Shown one piece after another: positions 1-8,044 of a stretch of 33,880 nucleotides of DNA; within the stretch, counting starts at the first letter, position 1; each line of letters begins with the position of its first letter. This DNA is from a virus. A program made the position numbers and the translations under genes. The stretch covers positions 1 through 33,880 of IMG/VR virus record IMGVR_UViG_3300044961_000161; one strand, given 5' to 3'. Below the pieces are notes generated by a model. That model worked only from the letters and a program-made list of their open reading frames with translations. It had not been told where the DNA came from and did no database searches.

Positions 1-2
1 TC

Positions 3-1022
3 GATGGTACGACCGATGATCCGTTCAACGTCGGCATGTCGTTCGGTGTAGGCGGTCACTACATGAACTTGGAGAATTTTACTTATGACTTCGCTTCAGG
101 CCAGTGGCCTAGGCTTCTCAACCTGTCGGCTAGCGAAATTCAAGGAACTACTTCTGCTTCAAGCGCCAACGATCACCTGTACAGTTTTCCCGCCACCGGA
201 TTGAGGAATCTTTTGATTCTGCCGTGCGATGACGGCGCATTCTTTCCGAACTATGATTTGCTTGAGAATTTCGTCGGAACGAGTCAGAAATATACCGATG
301 ATCTTGGTGTAGACGACTTTGCCTGGATCAATCTCGATAATATGGTTGATCTACAGATCGTCAAATACGCTGTCCCAGGAGATTCTGGCAGCTTCTTTAC
401 TGCCGTCGCGGGTGCGACGCCTGAAGATCCGGGTTTAGAAGAGGGCGTCTCTTATGCGATTTTGCAGAGGACTCGAGATCCGAGTTCGAACCAAGTCGCC
501 TTTTTCGACATCAGCAATCTTTTCTACGGAACTAGAATCTATCCCCAAACTCTCGAGCTCAAAGACACTGCATTGACAGCATCTCGAGGTCGAGTGCAAA
601 TCACACTCAAAGACGACGGCTACGGCAACGTCTATAGGGCCGATGCCTCAACCCCGCACGCTCAGTGGTCGTCGGTGGGCAACATCTACTACAACGAAGG
701 AATCGTAGTCGTCAAAGATCCGAGCCTTTATTTCTTCGGCAAAGAGCGGTTTGACATCGATTTCCGAGGCGATCAAAACATCCACGTGATGAAGATCAAC
801 GCCATCCTGGGAGCCAACGAATTCAACTCGTCTTCGAACCCGAACTACATCCCGGTGTCGGCGTCGGCGTATCCAAACGATGTTGACCCGAACTTCGTCT
901 ACGTAACTGGTATCAATTTTCACGATGACAATTTCAACGTAGTGGCGAAAACTGCCCTGGTTCAACCCATCGTCAAGAGAAAAGGTGAGAGATACCTGTT
1001 AAGATCTAGAATAGACTTCTGA
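3..1022 (+). CDS. Probable virion structural protein, C-terminal part (5' end outside window)
   Basis: The reading frame is open from base 3 without a stop, so the Met at 36 is probably internal and the gene starts upstream of the window. The visible 340 residues are rich in Asn, Asp, Tyr, Phe and Ser with no catalytic motif, signal peptide or membrane segment, which is the usual look of a large baseplate or tail structural protein. The last ~80 residues (HVMKINAILGANEF, then ...YVTGINFHDDNFNVV...) form a compact domain ending in a basic tail (VKRKGERYLLRSRIDF). The stop is 12 bases before the FkbM gene, so the two are probably co-transcribed. Virion location is inferred from composition and from the structural genes elsewhere in the window; I do not recognise a named family. 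Confidence 0.6.
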   Translation, partial: DGTTDDPFNVGMSFGVGGHYMNLENFTYDFASGQWPRLLNLSASEIQGTTSASSANDHLYSFPATGLRNLLILPCDDGAFFPNYDLLENFVGTSQKYTDDLGVDDFAWINLDNMVDLQIVKYAVPGDSGSFFTAVAGATPEDPGLEEGVSYAILQRTRDPSSNQVAFFDISNLFYGTRIYPQTLELKDTALTASRGRVQITLKDDGYGNVYRADASTPHAQWSSVGNIYYNEGIVVVKDPSLYFFGKERFDIDFRGDQNIHVMKINAILGANEFNSSSNPNYIPVSASAYPNDVDPNFVYVTGINFHDDNFNVVAKTALVQPIVKRKGERYLLRSRIDF

Positions 1023-1034
1023 GGGAGACTATCG

Positions 1035-1691
1035 ATGCTACTAGATCTTAAGGCGCTAGCCGCCGACCTTGTCGTGCCCATTCGAGGAGCGTGCCATATC
1101 GGAGCTCACTACGGGGACGAGAAGAAAACATATCACGAATTAGGGATCAAGGATGTCGTCTGGTTTGAGGCTGATCCGCAAACATTTCGGATTCTCAGAG
1201 AAAATGTCAGTCCATACGGACATCTAGCCTACAACGTGCTGTTGGCTGACGAAGAAAAGAATTATCAGTTCAACGTGACAAGCAATAGAGGGGCGTCGTC
1301 TTCTCTTCTTAGGTTGAAGAAGCACGCTCAGCATCATCCTCACGTCATCGTAACTTCGATCAAAGAATTGCCAGGTCGGAGATTCGATAAATTTGCGAAC
1401 GAGGTCGGACTCGATATAAGCAAGTACAATCTTCTCAATATCGATGTGCAAGGAGCTGAATTGCATGTCATCAAGGGGATGGGAGATCTGATCGATAATT
1501 TCGATTACGTGATGGCCGAAGTCAATGACGCCGAGCTATACGAAGGGTGTGCCCTCTTTCCCCAACTGAGTGAATACCTGTTCAATCGAGGATTCTCCAT
1601 GAAGACTAAGTCGATGACGAAATACGAATGGGGAGATGCCTTTTATGTGAGGACGCATGCCCGTCAAGAAAAAGAAAAAGAGACGAGGTAA
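1035..1691 (+). CDS. FkbM family SAM-dependent methyltransferase
   Basis: The 218-aa protein has a Rossmann-type SAM-binding N-terminus (GACHIGAHYGDE, residues 18-29), an acidic residue after beta-2 (VWFEADP, E45) and the family-typical segment NIDVQGAELHVIKGMG (residues 135-150; D137, Q139, E142). This matches FkbM/Methyltransf_21 proteins, which O-methylate sugars or polyketides. In phages such genes may modify host surface glycans or virion glycans, but the substrate here is unknown. ATG 1035 is preceded by a strong SD (GAGGGAG at 1021-1027), which also overlaps the preceding stop. Its 3' end overlaps the next gene by 35 bases. No membrane segment is visible, so it should be cytoplasmic. 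Confidence 0.85.
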   Translation: MLLDLKALAADLVVPIRGACHIGAHYGDEKKTYHELGIKDVVWFEADPQTFRILRENVSPYGHLAYNVLLADEEKNYQFNVTSNRGASSSLLRLKKHAQHHPHVIVTSIKELPGRRFDKFANEVGLDISKYNLLNIDVQGAELHVIKGMGDLIDNFDYVMAEVNDAELYEGCALFPQLSEYLFNRGFSMKTKSMTKYEWGDAFYVRTHARQEKEKETR

Positions 1692-2058
1692 GCGTCGCCG
1701 AAACATCGGCAAACACGAATCGCCCAAAGCCGGAATCTGTACCTTCAGAAGTTCTTGGGAGAAAGCATACTTTCTTTACCTCGATACGAATCCTAAGGTC
1801 ATCGCGTATTTGTCCGAAGGTCTCAAGATACCTTACGTTTCGAATACTCGAACCGGGCGTCAGCGTAACTACATTCCTGATTTGCTAGTGACGTATGACG
1901 ATGGTCGAAAAGAGCTGATTGAGATAAAGCCTAAGAAGCGTCTGACACAACCCAAAAATGTCAAGAAGTTTGCTGCGGCTCGCGATTGGTGTTTGAAGAA
2001 TGGCTGCAATTTTGTGCTCCTCACGGAGATCGACCTCAAAGGGCTAGGACTCATCTGA
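1657..2058 (+). CDS. TnsA-like PD-(D/E)xK nuclease, resembles T4 gp4 head-completion nuclease
   Basis: This is a 133-aa protein with a very basic N-terminus (residues 3-15 almost all Lys/Arg), then FRSSWEKAYFLYLD (E35), RNYIPDLLV (D75) and LIEIKPKK (E89-x-K91). That E...D...ExK arrangement is the TnsA-type restriction-endonuclease fold. As far as I recall, T4 gp4 (also called gp50), the head-completion nuclease, has the same order: RSxWE, IPY, PDF, EIKP. The likely role is trimming or protecting packaged DNA ends during head completion, which is inferred from the family. ATG 1657 lies inside the FkbM gene and has a GAGGA SD at 1650-1654, which supports this start over a downstream one. The stop TGA overlaps the next ATG. 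It lies next to recombination genes rather than neck genes, so a DNA-repair role is an alternative. Confidence 0.7.
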   Translation: MPVKKKKKRRGKRRRNIGKHESPKAGICTFRSSWEKAYFLYLDTNPKVIAYLSEGLKIPYVSNTRTGRQRNYIPDLLVTYDDGRKELIEIKPKKRLTQPKNVKKFAAARDWCLKNGCNFVLLTEIDLKGLGLI

Positions 2059-2606
2059 TGAAAATAATGGGCTTGGATATATCGACGTCTGTCATCGGTA
2101 TCACTATTCTAGACGAGAACTTCAGCATTGATTTGATGACGCATATCACATTCAAATCATCGATGAACCTCTATGAAAAGGCAGATCACGCTCTAGAACA
2201 GTTTTGGGAGATCTTCGATAAGCATCGAGCGATGGACAAGATCTATATTGAAGAGCCCGTTCTGAGCTATAGCCCGGGTCGATCATCTGCTCAAACGATC
2301 ATGACTCTCGCCAAATTCAACTACATTCTGAGTTATGAACTGAGACTACACCAAAATCGAGACCCGATCCACATCACTGTAGGCGAGGCTCGAAAAGCGT
2401 GTGGCATCAAAACTCAGCAGCGTAAGAAATGTGGACTTTCTCACAAAGAACAATGCTCTGCATATTTAATGCAGACTGATCTTCAACATATTTCATTCCC
2501 AAAGACGAAGAATGGAAATTACAAGAACTTTGTAGCAGATGAAATTGATTCTTACGTGATTGCAAAAGCTGGTGTCGTATTTCAAAATAGACTCAATGAA
2601 AAGTAA
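2058..2606 (+). CDS. RuvC-like Holliday-junction resolvase (RNase H fold)
   Basis: From ATG 2058 (overlapping the upstream TGA as TGATG) the protein is 182 aa. It begins with the RuvC/RNase H first strand (IMGLDISTSVIG, D7), continues with IYIEEP (E65/E66) after the second region, and ends with ADEIDSYVIAKAG (D161, D164), giving the four-acidic-residue metal site of RuvC. Phage RuvC-like enzymes resolve branched recombination intermediates before packaging, replacing the T4 gp49 role. An in-frame upstream start at 1986 would overlap the previous gene by over 70 bases and adds no conserved sequence, so I chose 2058. The 3' end overlaps the following homing endonuclease by 11 bases. The last third becomes AT-richer, continuous with the inserted homing gene. 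Confidence 0.85.
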   Translation: MKIMGLDISTSVIGITILDENFSIDLMTHITFKSSMNLYEKADHALEQFWEIFDKHRAMDKIYIEEPVLSYSPGRSSAQTIMTLAKFNYILSYELRLHQNRDPIHITVGEARKACGIKTQQRKKCGLSHKEQCSAYLMQTDLQHISFPKTKNGNYKNFVADEIDSYVIAKAGVVFQNRLNEK

Positions 2607-3186
2607 TTTCTGTGTATACGAATGGCGACACATTCTGTCTGATCATCGTTATGTCGGATTTGCTTCCAATGTTGTTAAAAGATTCAAAGATCATTTAAGA
2701 TGCTCGTCAAGGGCAAAGTATTTTAATTCATTCATGAGAAAACATCCATCAGGATGGGTTGTCATAATTTTGTTTGATGATCTTTCTTTAGAAGAAGCTC
2801 TCCTTCTCGAAAAATTGAGAACGAAATATCTTGAAAGAATTGGTTATCGTCTTGGAGATAAGCTTTTGAATCTCAAACATGGAGGAGAAGGAACTTCGGG
2901 ATTTAGTGTTCCCTTTGAAAGGCGTAATCGAATTTCTAAGTCTATGACGGGACGAAAGAAAACTGAAGAGCATTCTGAGAAAATTCGTCTTGCGAAAATC
3001 GGAGATAAGAATCCGATGTATGGGAAATTTGGATCTCAAGCTTCTCGATCGATATCTGTTGAAGTAGCTGAAGAAATTAAAGAACTGCTCAGACAGAGAT
3101 TAACAATTCAAGATATTTCTATTCGTGTTGGAGTTTCATCGTCTGTAGTCAAGTCAATTAAATCAGGCAAACATTGGTCTTGTTAG
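2596..3186 (+). CDS. GIY-YIG homing endonuclease (SegA-like) with NUMOD3 and C-terminal DNA-binding repeat
   Basis: The 196-aa protein has a degenerate GIY-YIG core at its N-terminus: VYEW stands in place of GIY, RYVGFAS matches YIG (residues 18-24), followed by RFKDHLR (R29) and an acidic helix LEEALLLEKLRTKYLE. A NUMOD3-type stretch (MTGRKKTEEHSEKIRLAKIG...NPMYGK, about 117-144) and a C-terminal helix-turn-helix-like segment (residues ~155-195, ending VVKSIKSGKHW) provide DNA binding. Such proteins cut an intronless allele and spread their own gene. The coding sequence is visibly AT-richer than both neighbours, consistent with separate acquisition. I chose ATG 2596, inside the end of the RuvC-like gene, because the conserved core starts there; an earlier in-frame ATG at 2560 lies deeper in that gene. 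Confidence 0.85.
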   Translation: MKSNFCVYEWRHILSDHRYVGFASNVVKRFKDHLRCSSRAKYFNSFMRKHPSGWVVIILFDDLSLEEALLLEKLRTKYLERIGYRLGDKLLNLKHGGEGTSGFSVPFERRNRISKSMTGRKKTEEHSEKIRLAKIGDKNPMYGKFGSQASRSISVEVAEEIKELLRQRLTIQDISIRVGVSSSVVKSIKSGKHWSC

Positions 3187-3226
3187 AGCTTATGTACATA
3201 AGTCCTTTAACGGATTATGTCTTAAG

Positions 3227-4177
3227 TTGGTGCTAGCTGCAATCGACAAGATCAAGTTTATTGAGAGTGTTTTCGGATCGGGTCGATTGTCAGCTCGAGG
3301 AGAAAACATAGCAGTATCTTGCCCAGAATGCAAGGGAGTCGATAAGGGTAAGAAAAAGCTGTCGATTCGTCTAGATGATGATCTGAACCACTGTTGGGTC
3401 TGCGGCTGGAGTGCCTGTAACCTCTTGGCATTGCTCATGAAGCATGCCAATCGAGAAGATGTCGAAACGTATCGTCGAACGTTCCTTCCTCATGCCAACA
3501 GAAAGAAGGATGAATCGTCTATCGACGCGATCCCGATGATTCCTCGAGGATTCAAATCCTTGTACAATCACTTCGATTCGAATGACCCGGACATCAAGTC
3601 CGTCTTGAGATACGTCATTAATAGAGGCCTTACTAAAAGAGACGCCGCTTACTTTTTGCTCGGAGCGTCTGACGATTATGAGTATCGAAGAAGAGTCATC
3701 ATGCCGTCTTACGATGCCGAAGGCCGACTCAATTTTGTCACTACTCGGGCAATCAATGATGTCGTGCGCCCCCGCTACGTCAATTCTAAGAATTCTAAAT
3801 CAGACATCGTATTCAACGAGCTCAAGATCGATTGGACTAAGGAATTGGTCATCGTAGAGGGTCCCTTCGATCTTATGAAGTGTCCAGAAAATTCGACATG
3901 TCTTTTGGGATCCGAACTCAATGAATCCCATCTATTATTTTCCAGGTTGCTTGAGCACAACACACCTGTCATTCTGTGCCTAGATAACGATGCTCGTAAG
4001 AAGATGAGAAGTATCGCACAGAAGATGATGTCATATGACTTACGCGTCAAGGTCTGCCAATTGCCGGAGGGATCTGATCCGGGATCTCTTTCGAAGGACC
4101 AGATGCTTGACGTAATCGGACGAGCTACTCCATGGTCCAGGGAAGCTAGTCTTATCGATCGGATCCGGAGCATTTAA
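3227..4177 (+). CDS. DNA primase, zinc finger plus Toprim (DnaG-type)
   Basis: The ~316-aa protein carries an N-terminal zinc ribbon (CPEC at 32-35 and CWVC at 56-59), a middle region (RRVIMPSYDAEGRLNFVTTR) and a Toprim domain with ELVIVEGPFDLMKC (E211) and VILCLDNDA (D253, D255). These are the metal-binding residues of DnaG-type primases, which make RNA primers at the fork; T4 gp61 is the functional counterpart. It has no helicase domain, so a partner helicase should lie elsewhere. The start is uncertain: no ATG precedes the conserved region in frame, and translation would begin at TTG 3227 or, immediately after, GTG 3230, with no convincing SD. The homing gene just upstream may have disturbed the original leader. 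The stop overlaps the next ATG (TTTAATG). Confidence 0.85.
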   Translation: MVLAAIDKIKFIESVFGSGRLSARGENIAVSCPECKGVDKGKKKLSIRLDDDLNHCWVCGWSACNLLALLMKHANREDVETYRRTFLPHANRKKDESSIDAIPMIPRGFKSLYNHFDSNDPDIKSVLRYVINRGLTKRDAAYFLLGASDDYEYRRRVIMPSYDAEGRLNFVTTRAINDVVRPRYVNSKNSKSDIVFNELKIDWTKELVIVEGPFDLMKCPENSTCLLGSELNESHLLFSRLLEHNTPVILCLDNDARKKMRSIAQKMMSYDLRVKVCQLPEGSDPGSLSKDQMLDVIGRATPWSREASLIDRIRSI

Positions 4178-7100
4178 TGCGAATTTGTCATATCGCGGAT
4201 ATCCATTGGCGAGGTCTGACTCGCCATGCCGAATATAAGAAGACCTTTGAAGATCTAGCTAACGACCTCAAAGGGAAAAACATCGATCTGATCTTTATCG
4301 GCGGAGATATCTTTCATACGAAGACATCAGGGATCAGTCCGGAGTATATCGACGCCATGACATGGTGGTTCGATACTCTGTCTAGTATCGCCCCCGTTCA
4401 TATCATCTTGGGAAACCATGATGGTAACCTCATCAACTTGACGAGGCAAGATGCCATTTCTCCCATCATCTCCGCCCTGAAGTCCAACAGGATCACGCTC
4501 TACAAAAAGAGCGGAGTCTTTCCCATCGCAGCGGGGTTTAATCTGTGCGTCCTCAGCGTCTTTGACGTAGAAGGATGGAAGGACATCAAGCCTCCTAAGA
4601 ATGAGATCAACATCGGATGCTTTCACGGCCCGCTAAGAGGATCCAAGTCGGAAGAAGGTTGGGAATTCGACTCGGACCTCGGAGTAGAAGACTTCAGATC
4701 GTATGATTTCGTCCTATTGGGCGATATCCACGCTCAGCAGTTCCTAGATTATCGTCCTTGCAAAGACGGTACGACCAAACCGTGGATCGGATATCCGGGC
4801 AGCACGATACAGCAGAATTACGGAGAGACCATCGACGGTCACGGATATCTGCTGTGGGACATCAAGGCAGCTGACGACTTTGATGTTGAATTCGTCAAGC
4901 TTCCCAATCATCACCCGTTCGTCACTGTTGATTGGGACGACAATATCAAGAAGACGTGTCAGAAGTATCCGTCGCAGTCCCGTTTCAGAATTCGAAGCCA
5001 GTCCCACATTCCTCAAAAGGATGCTCGAGCTATCACAACGTGGCTATTGAATCGAGGCGCGCTCGAGGTCGTCTTCAAGATCGATCAGGAAAAGTCAAAA
5101 GTCCTGCTGGCCGAAGAGAGCCAACGCCTGATTCAGGACGTGCGCAATGTCGATGCCCTTCTTGGGTATATGAAGAAGTATTCTGAGTTCGTTTCGTACA
5201 CTTTGTCCAAAGAAGATTGGGCTGAGATCGAAAAGATCGTTCGCAATGTCGTTCTAGGAATAGTCGACGATAATGATGTGGCTCGCCACACGAAGTGGAC
5301 TCTCAAAAACATGGAGTGGGACAACCTCTTCGCGTACGGAGAAAACAACTCGATCAACTTCTCTAGATTGAGTGGAATCGTCGGAGTTCTTGGACCCAAT
5401 CGATCCGGCAAATCCTCCATCGTCGGTACCATGTCTTACGGCCTGTTCAACACGACGGACAGAGGCTCGGTAGAGAATCTATGCGTGGTCAACGAAAGAA
5501 AACCGTACGGGTTGGTCAAGATGGATGTCGTCTCCAATCTCGGAGACTATTACCTGGAACGTCAGACGGTCAAGAAGGAAAATAGAAAGGGAGATGTTTC
5601 CGCCCCGACTACTTTGAATTTCTATTCTCGTAATTCATCCAACGATCTCTCTGAAATGAATGGAGAGCAGCGCAAGGATACCGAGAAGGTCATTCGAAAG
5701 TTGCTAGGAACGTTTGACGACTTCCAGTTGACCGGTCTTTCTCGTCAGGGAGATCTCAATCGATTCATCAATGAAGGCTCGACCCAGAGGAAGGCGATCC
5801 TCACGAAGTTCTTGGATCTGGATTATCTCGAGCGGCTGCACGAGACGATCAAGTCCGATATGAACAACCTCAAGTATTCTTCTCGAGGTCTGTACGACAA
5901 TTACGAGCTCAAGATTAAGAACGCCAAATCTGATCTGGCTCGAGCTTCTGAGTCCCTTGCTGAAAAGGAACTGAAATTCGATGTCATCAAATCCAAGATC
6001 GATGACCTGAGAAAGGCATATGCTGACGCTTCAGATGGAGCTCAGCCCGTCACCGCCGAAGACCTCGCTGCGCAAGAGGCCATCGTCAAGAAGTATGCCG
6101 CCGAGCTCAAGCAGAGAGAGTCCGATATCAAGAATTTGGAAGATCTGATCTCTAATCTGCAGGACAAGCGCGACAAGATCGAAAGCCTCGAAAAGGATTA
6201 CGATCTGGATGATTTGAAGCGACAGCACCTCGAGCAGCTTTCTATGGAGACAGAGCTGGCTCAGAAGAAGGCGAAATACGAAAAGGAACACGATATCTTA
6301 GTCGCCAAGGAAAAGTCGGCCAAGAAACTCCTCGAGGTACCTTGCGGAGACTCTTTCCCGACGTGCAAGTACATCCGCGATTCTCACCAAGACAAATTGA
6401 CGATCAAGGAACAGAAGGCTCGTGCCCGCGAGGCGCTGGATCTTCTAGACTCAGTCAAGAGGGCTCTGGCTTCCGTCAAAAAGGAGAATCTGGGAGACAA
6501 GATCACGAAGCTGGAAAAGCTCAAGCAGGCCTTGGCCAGCATCAACATCCAGATCACTGAAAATGAGGCCAAGAAAATTCGCTTTGAAAGCGAGGTCATG
6601 ACCCTATCGACCAAGCTGCAGGAATCTAACGACAGGCTCGACAGCCTCAAATTGTCTCTTGTTAGCGATGTAGGAGTCAAGTGTTCCAAAATCAAGAAGG
6701 AGCTCGAAGTCCAGCAGGCCTTGTCTGTCTCCTTGGAGAGGGAGATTCGAAACCTTTACTCGGAAAAGGGAAAGTACGAGCACGAGCTGCAGAGCCTGAT
6801 GAAGAATCGGGAAGAAGCAGAAAAGACTCTGAGCATCATCAAGATCTACGAGTTTGTGACGCAGTCTCTATCCAAGAAGGGAATTCCGGCCCTCATCTTG
6901 CGAAGCCAGCTGCCCATCATCAATCAAGAGATCGCCAAAATTCTGCAGGGAACGTTCGATTTCTCTGTTGAATTTGAGCTCGATCATGATCTCAACTCCA
7001 TGGACATCTTCGTAGATTATGGAGATTCTCGGAGATACATCGAGATGTGTTCCGGAATGGAGAAGACTATCGCTTCGATCGCTATCCGAGCCGCGTTGAT

Positions 7101-7323
7101 CAACATCACGTCTTTGCCCAAACCTGATTTCTTGATCCTGGATGAGGGATTCGGAACCCTCGATGCTGTGCAGGTCGAGCCTTGTGGCCGCCTCCTGCAA
7201 TCTCTCAAGAAATACTTCAGGTTCGTAATGATTGTCACTCACGTCGATCCGCTAAAGGATTACATTGACAATACGGTCGAAGTGACTAAGAAGGAAAAGG
7301 ATTCGTATGTATCTTACGCTTGA
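4177..7323 (+). CDS. Single-chain Mre11-Rad50 (SbcD-SbcC / gp47-gp46) recombination nuclease fusion
   Basis: This 1048-aa protein joins two normally separate subunits. Residues 1 to ~250 are an Mre11/SbcD phosphoesterase: ADIHWRG, GGDIFHT, LGNHDG, CFHGPLRG and LLGDIHAQQ. From ~375 on it is a Rad50/SbcC ATPase: Walker A GPNRSGKS (406-413), a Q-loop-like region, long heptad-rich coiled coils (~560-900), a hook with Cys723 and Cys730 (PCGDSFPTCK), the signature MCSGMEKTIAS, and Walker B FLILDEGFGTLD (~984-995). In T4, gp46 and gp47 resect DNA ends for recombination-dependent replication; a fixed 1:1 fusion should do the same. The hook is C-x6-C rather than the textbook CxxC. No stop or frameshift is visible at the junction. 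It follows the primase directly and overlaps the next gene by 17 bases. Confidence 0.92.
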   Translation: MRICHIADIHWRGLTRHAEYKKTFEDLANDLKGKNIDLIFIGGDIFHTKTSGISPEYIDAMTWWFDTLSSIAPVHIILGNHDGNLINLTRQDAISPIISALKSNRITLYKKSGVFPIAAGFNLCVLSVFDVEGWKDIKPPKNEINIGCFHGPLRGSKSEEGWEFDSDLGVEDFRSYDFVLLGDIHAQQFLDYRPCKDGTTKPWIGYPGSTIQQNYGETIDGHGYLLWDIKAADDFDVEFVKLPNHHPFVTVDWDDNIKKTCQKYPSQSRFRIRSQSHIPQKDARAITTWLLNRGALEVVFKIDQEKSKVLLAEESQRLIQDVRNVDALLGYMKKYSEFVSYTLSKEDWAEIEKIVRNVVLGIVDDNDVARHTKWTLKNMEWDNLFAYGENNSINFSRLSGIVGVLGPNRSGKSSIVGTMSYGLFNTTDRGSVENLCVVNERKPYGLVKMDVVSNLGDYYLERQTVKKENRKGDVSAPTTLNFYSRNSSNDLSEMNGEQRKDTEKVIRKLLGTFDDFQLTGLSRQGDLNRFINEGSTQRKAILTKFLDLDYLERLHETIKSDMNNLKYSSRGLYDNYELKIKNAKSDLARASESLAEKELKFDVIKSKIDDLRKAYADASDGAQPVTAEDLAAQEAIVKKYAAELKQRESDIKNLEDLISNLQDKRDKIESLEKDYDLDDLKRQHLEQLSMETELAQKKAKYEKEHDILVAKEKSAKKLLEVPCGDSFPTCKYIRDSHQDKLTIKEQKARAREALDLLDSVKRALASVKKENLGDKITKLEKLKQALASINIQITENEAKKIRFESEVMTLSTKLQESNDRLDSLKLSLVSDVGVKCSKIKKELEVQQALSVSLEREIRNLYSEKGKYEHELQSLMKNREEAEKTLSIIKIYEFVTQSLSKKGIPALILRSQLPIINQEIAKILQGTFDFSVEFELDHDLNSMDIFVDYGDSRRYIEMCSGMEKTIASIAIRAALINITSLPKPDFLILDEGFGTLDAVQVEPCGRLLQSLKKYFRFVMIVTHVDPLKDYIDNTVEVTKKEKDSYVSYA

Positions 7324-7636
7324 TCCCACTATCGAGTGGGCCGATCGTTCTGACGATCGCAAGGAAAGAAAGATCGGAAGGTTTGTCGTTACCATTCCGA
7401 AAGAGTACGAATTTCCTCGACCGGTCTTCTGTCCGTGTTGCGATCGTCCGATGAGAGATGCGCAGGATCAAGTTTCGTTCGATAAAAATAGTTGCTGCTT
7501 TTCTTGCGACAACAAATTTGCTCGTCCGAATAGAGAAAAGTGGTCCAGCGGATGGCGACCCTCACCTGATGAGGTGCAGCAATACCTCCAGGAGAGCGGC
7601 TACGATGTGACAGCTAAAAACGTCCTGGATCAATGA
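7307..7636 (+). CDS. Small zinc-ribbon protein, unknown function
   Basis: The 109-aa protein carries two cysteine pairs, CPCC (C42/C45) and CCFSC (C64/C67), about 18 residues apart, which would form one zinc ribbon. The N-terminal 40 residues are charged (DDRKERKIGR) and the C-terminus holds a short helix (DEVQQYLQESGYDVTAKNVL). There is no catalytic motif. It begins inside the end of the Mre11-Rad50 gene with an AAGGA SD at about 7297-7301 and is probably translated from the same message. A nucleic-acid or protein-binding adaptor role is plausible but only inferred. Confidence 0.7.
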   Translation: MYLTLDPTIEWADRSDDRKERKIGRFVVTIPKEYEFPRPVFCPCCDRPMRDAQDQVSFDKNSCCFSCDNKFARPNREKWSSGWRPSPDEVQQYLQESGYDVTAKNVLDQ

Positions 7637-7642
7637 TCGTCT

Positions 7643-7662
7643 GTCTCCTAATTAAAGGAGAC
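7643..7662 (+). promoter_or_regulatory. RNA hairpin sequestering the SD of the 7664 gene
   Basis: GTCTCCT (7643-7649) and AGGAGAC (7656-7662) are a perfect 7-bp inverted repeat around the loop AATTAA. The right arm contains the AAAGGAG ribosome-binding site of the gene starting at 7664, two bases further on. Folding would hide the SD, so this looks like a translational operator or RNA switch comparable in layout to the SD-overlapping operators of T4 mRNAs. A regulator is not identifiable. Confidence 0.55.
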
Positions 7663-7663
7663 C

Positions 7664-8044
7664 ATGGACTTTCTAGAATATAGCGATCTAGCCCAAGCCA
7701 TCGATACGACATTTGGTCGTGCGTCGACGACAGGAATTTCTTCACACTCCGTGAAGGCGACCATCGTTGGCCAGGAGCAAGTTCGTCTGGTGTATGCGTG
7801 TGTCGTCAACTTGACGACCGATCGCGAAGCCATTCAGATGAAGCAGAGGTATACTGATGAGTCGGAAGACGTCATCAGAAAATACATTGCCAAGATGAAG
7901 GCCGACTACAAGGAGATCTCTGGAAGGTCGATCTCGTTCAAAGAAGTGAGCAGCAATGTCTCCCTCGAGATGGTCAACATGAACATCTTCAATAGGAAGC
8001 GCACTGCAATCTTCCGTCGCTTGGTGCTGCTTGACGTGACCTGA
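7664..8044 (+). CDS. Conserved-looking small phage protein upstream of terminase, unknown function
   Basis: The 126-aa protein has an N-terminal helix (FLEYSDLAQAIDTTFG), a beta-rich centre (HSVKATIVGQEQVRLVYACVVNL), a charged helix (DESEDVIRKYIAKMKADYKEI) and a final strand region (AIFRRLVLLDVT). Its position directly before the large terminase subunit, with a stop-start overlap (CTGATG at 8041-8046), would fit a small terminase subunit, but it lacks the obvious HTH or long coiled coil of T4 gp16, so I do not call it one. It has one of the best SDs in the window (AAAGGAG), held in a hairpin. Confidence 0.7.
   Translation: MDFLEYSDLAQAIDTTFGRASTTGISSHSVKATIVGQEQVRLVYACVVNLTTDREAIQMKQRYTDESEDVIRKYIAKMKADYKEISGRSISFKEVSSNVSLEMVNMNIFNRKRTAIFRRLVLLDVT

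Noticed and set aside
2463-2470. ATATTTAA motif inside the RuvC-like gene as a promoter
   Set aside because: It lies in coding sequence over 120 bases before the next start and in an AT-rich stretch; likely chance.
7664-8044. Small terminase subunit assignment for the gene before terminase
   Set aside because: Position fits, but no HTH or coiled coil typical of gp16-like proteins is visible, so it is left unknown.
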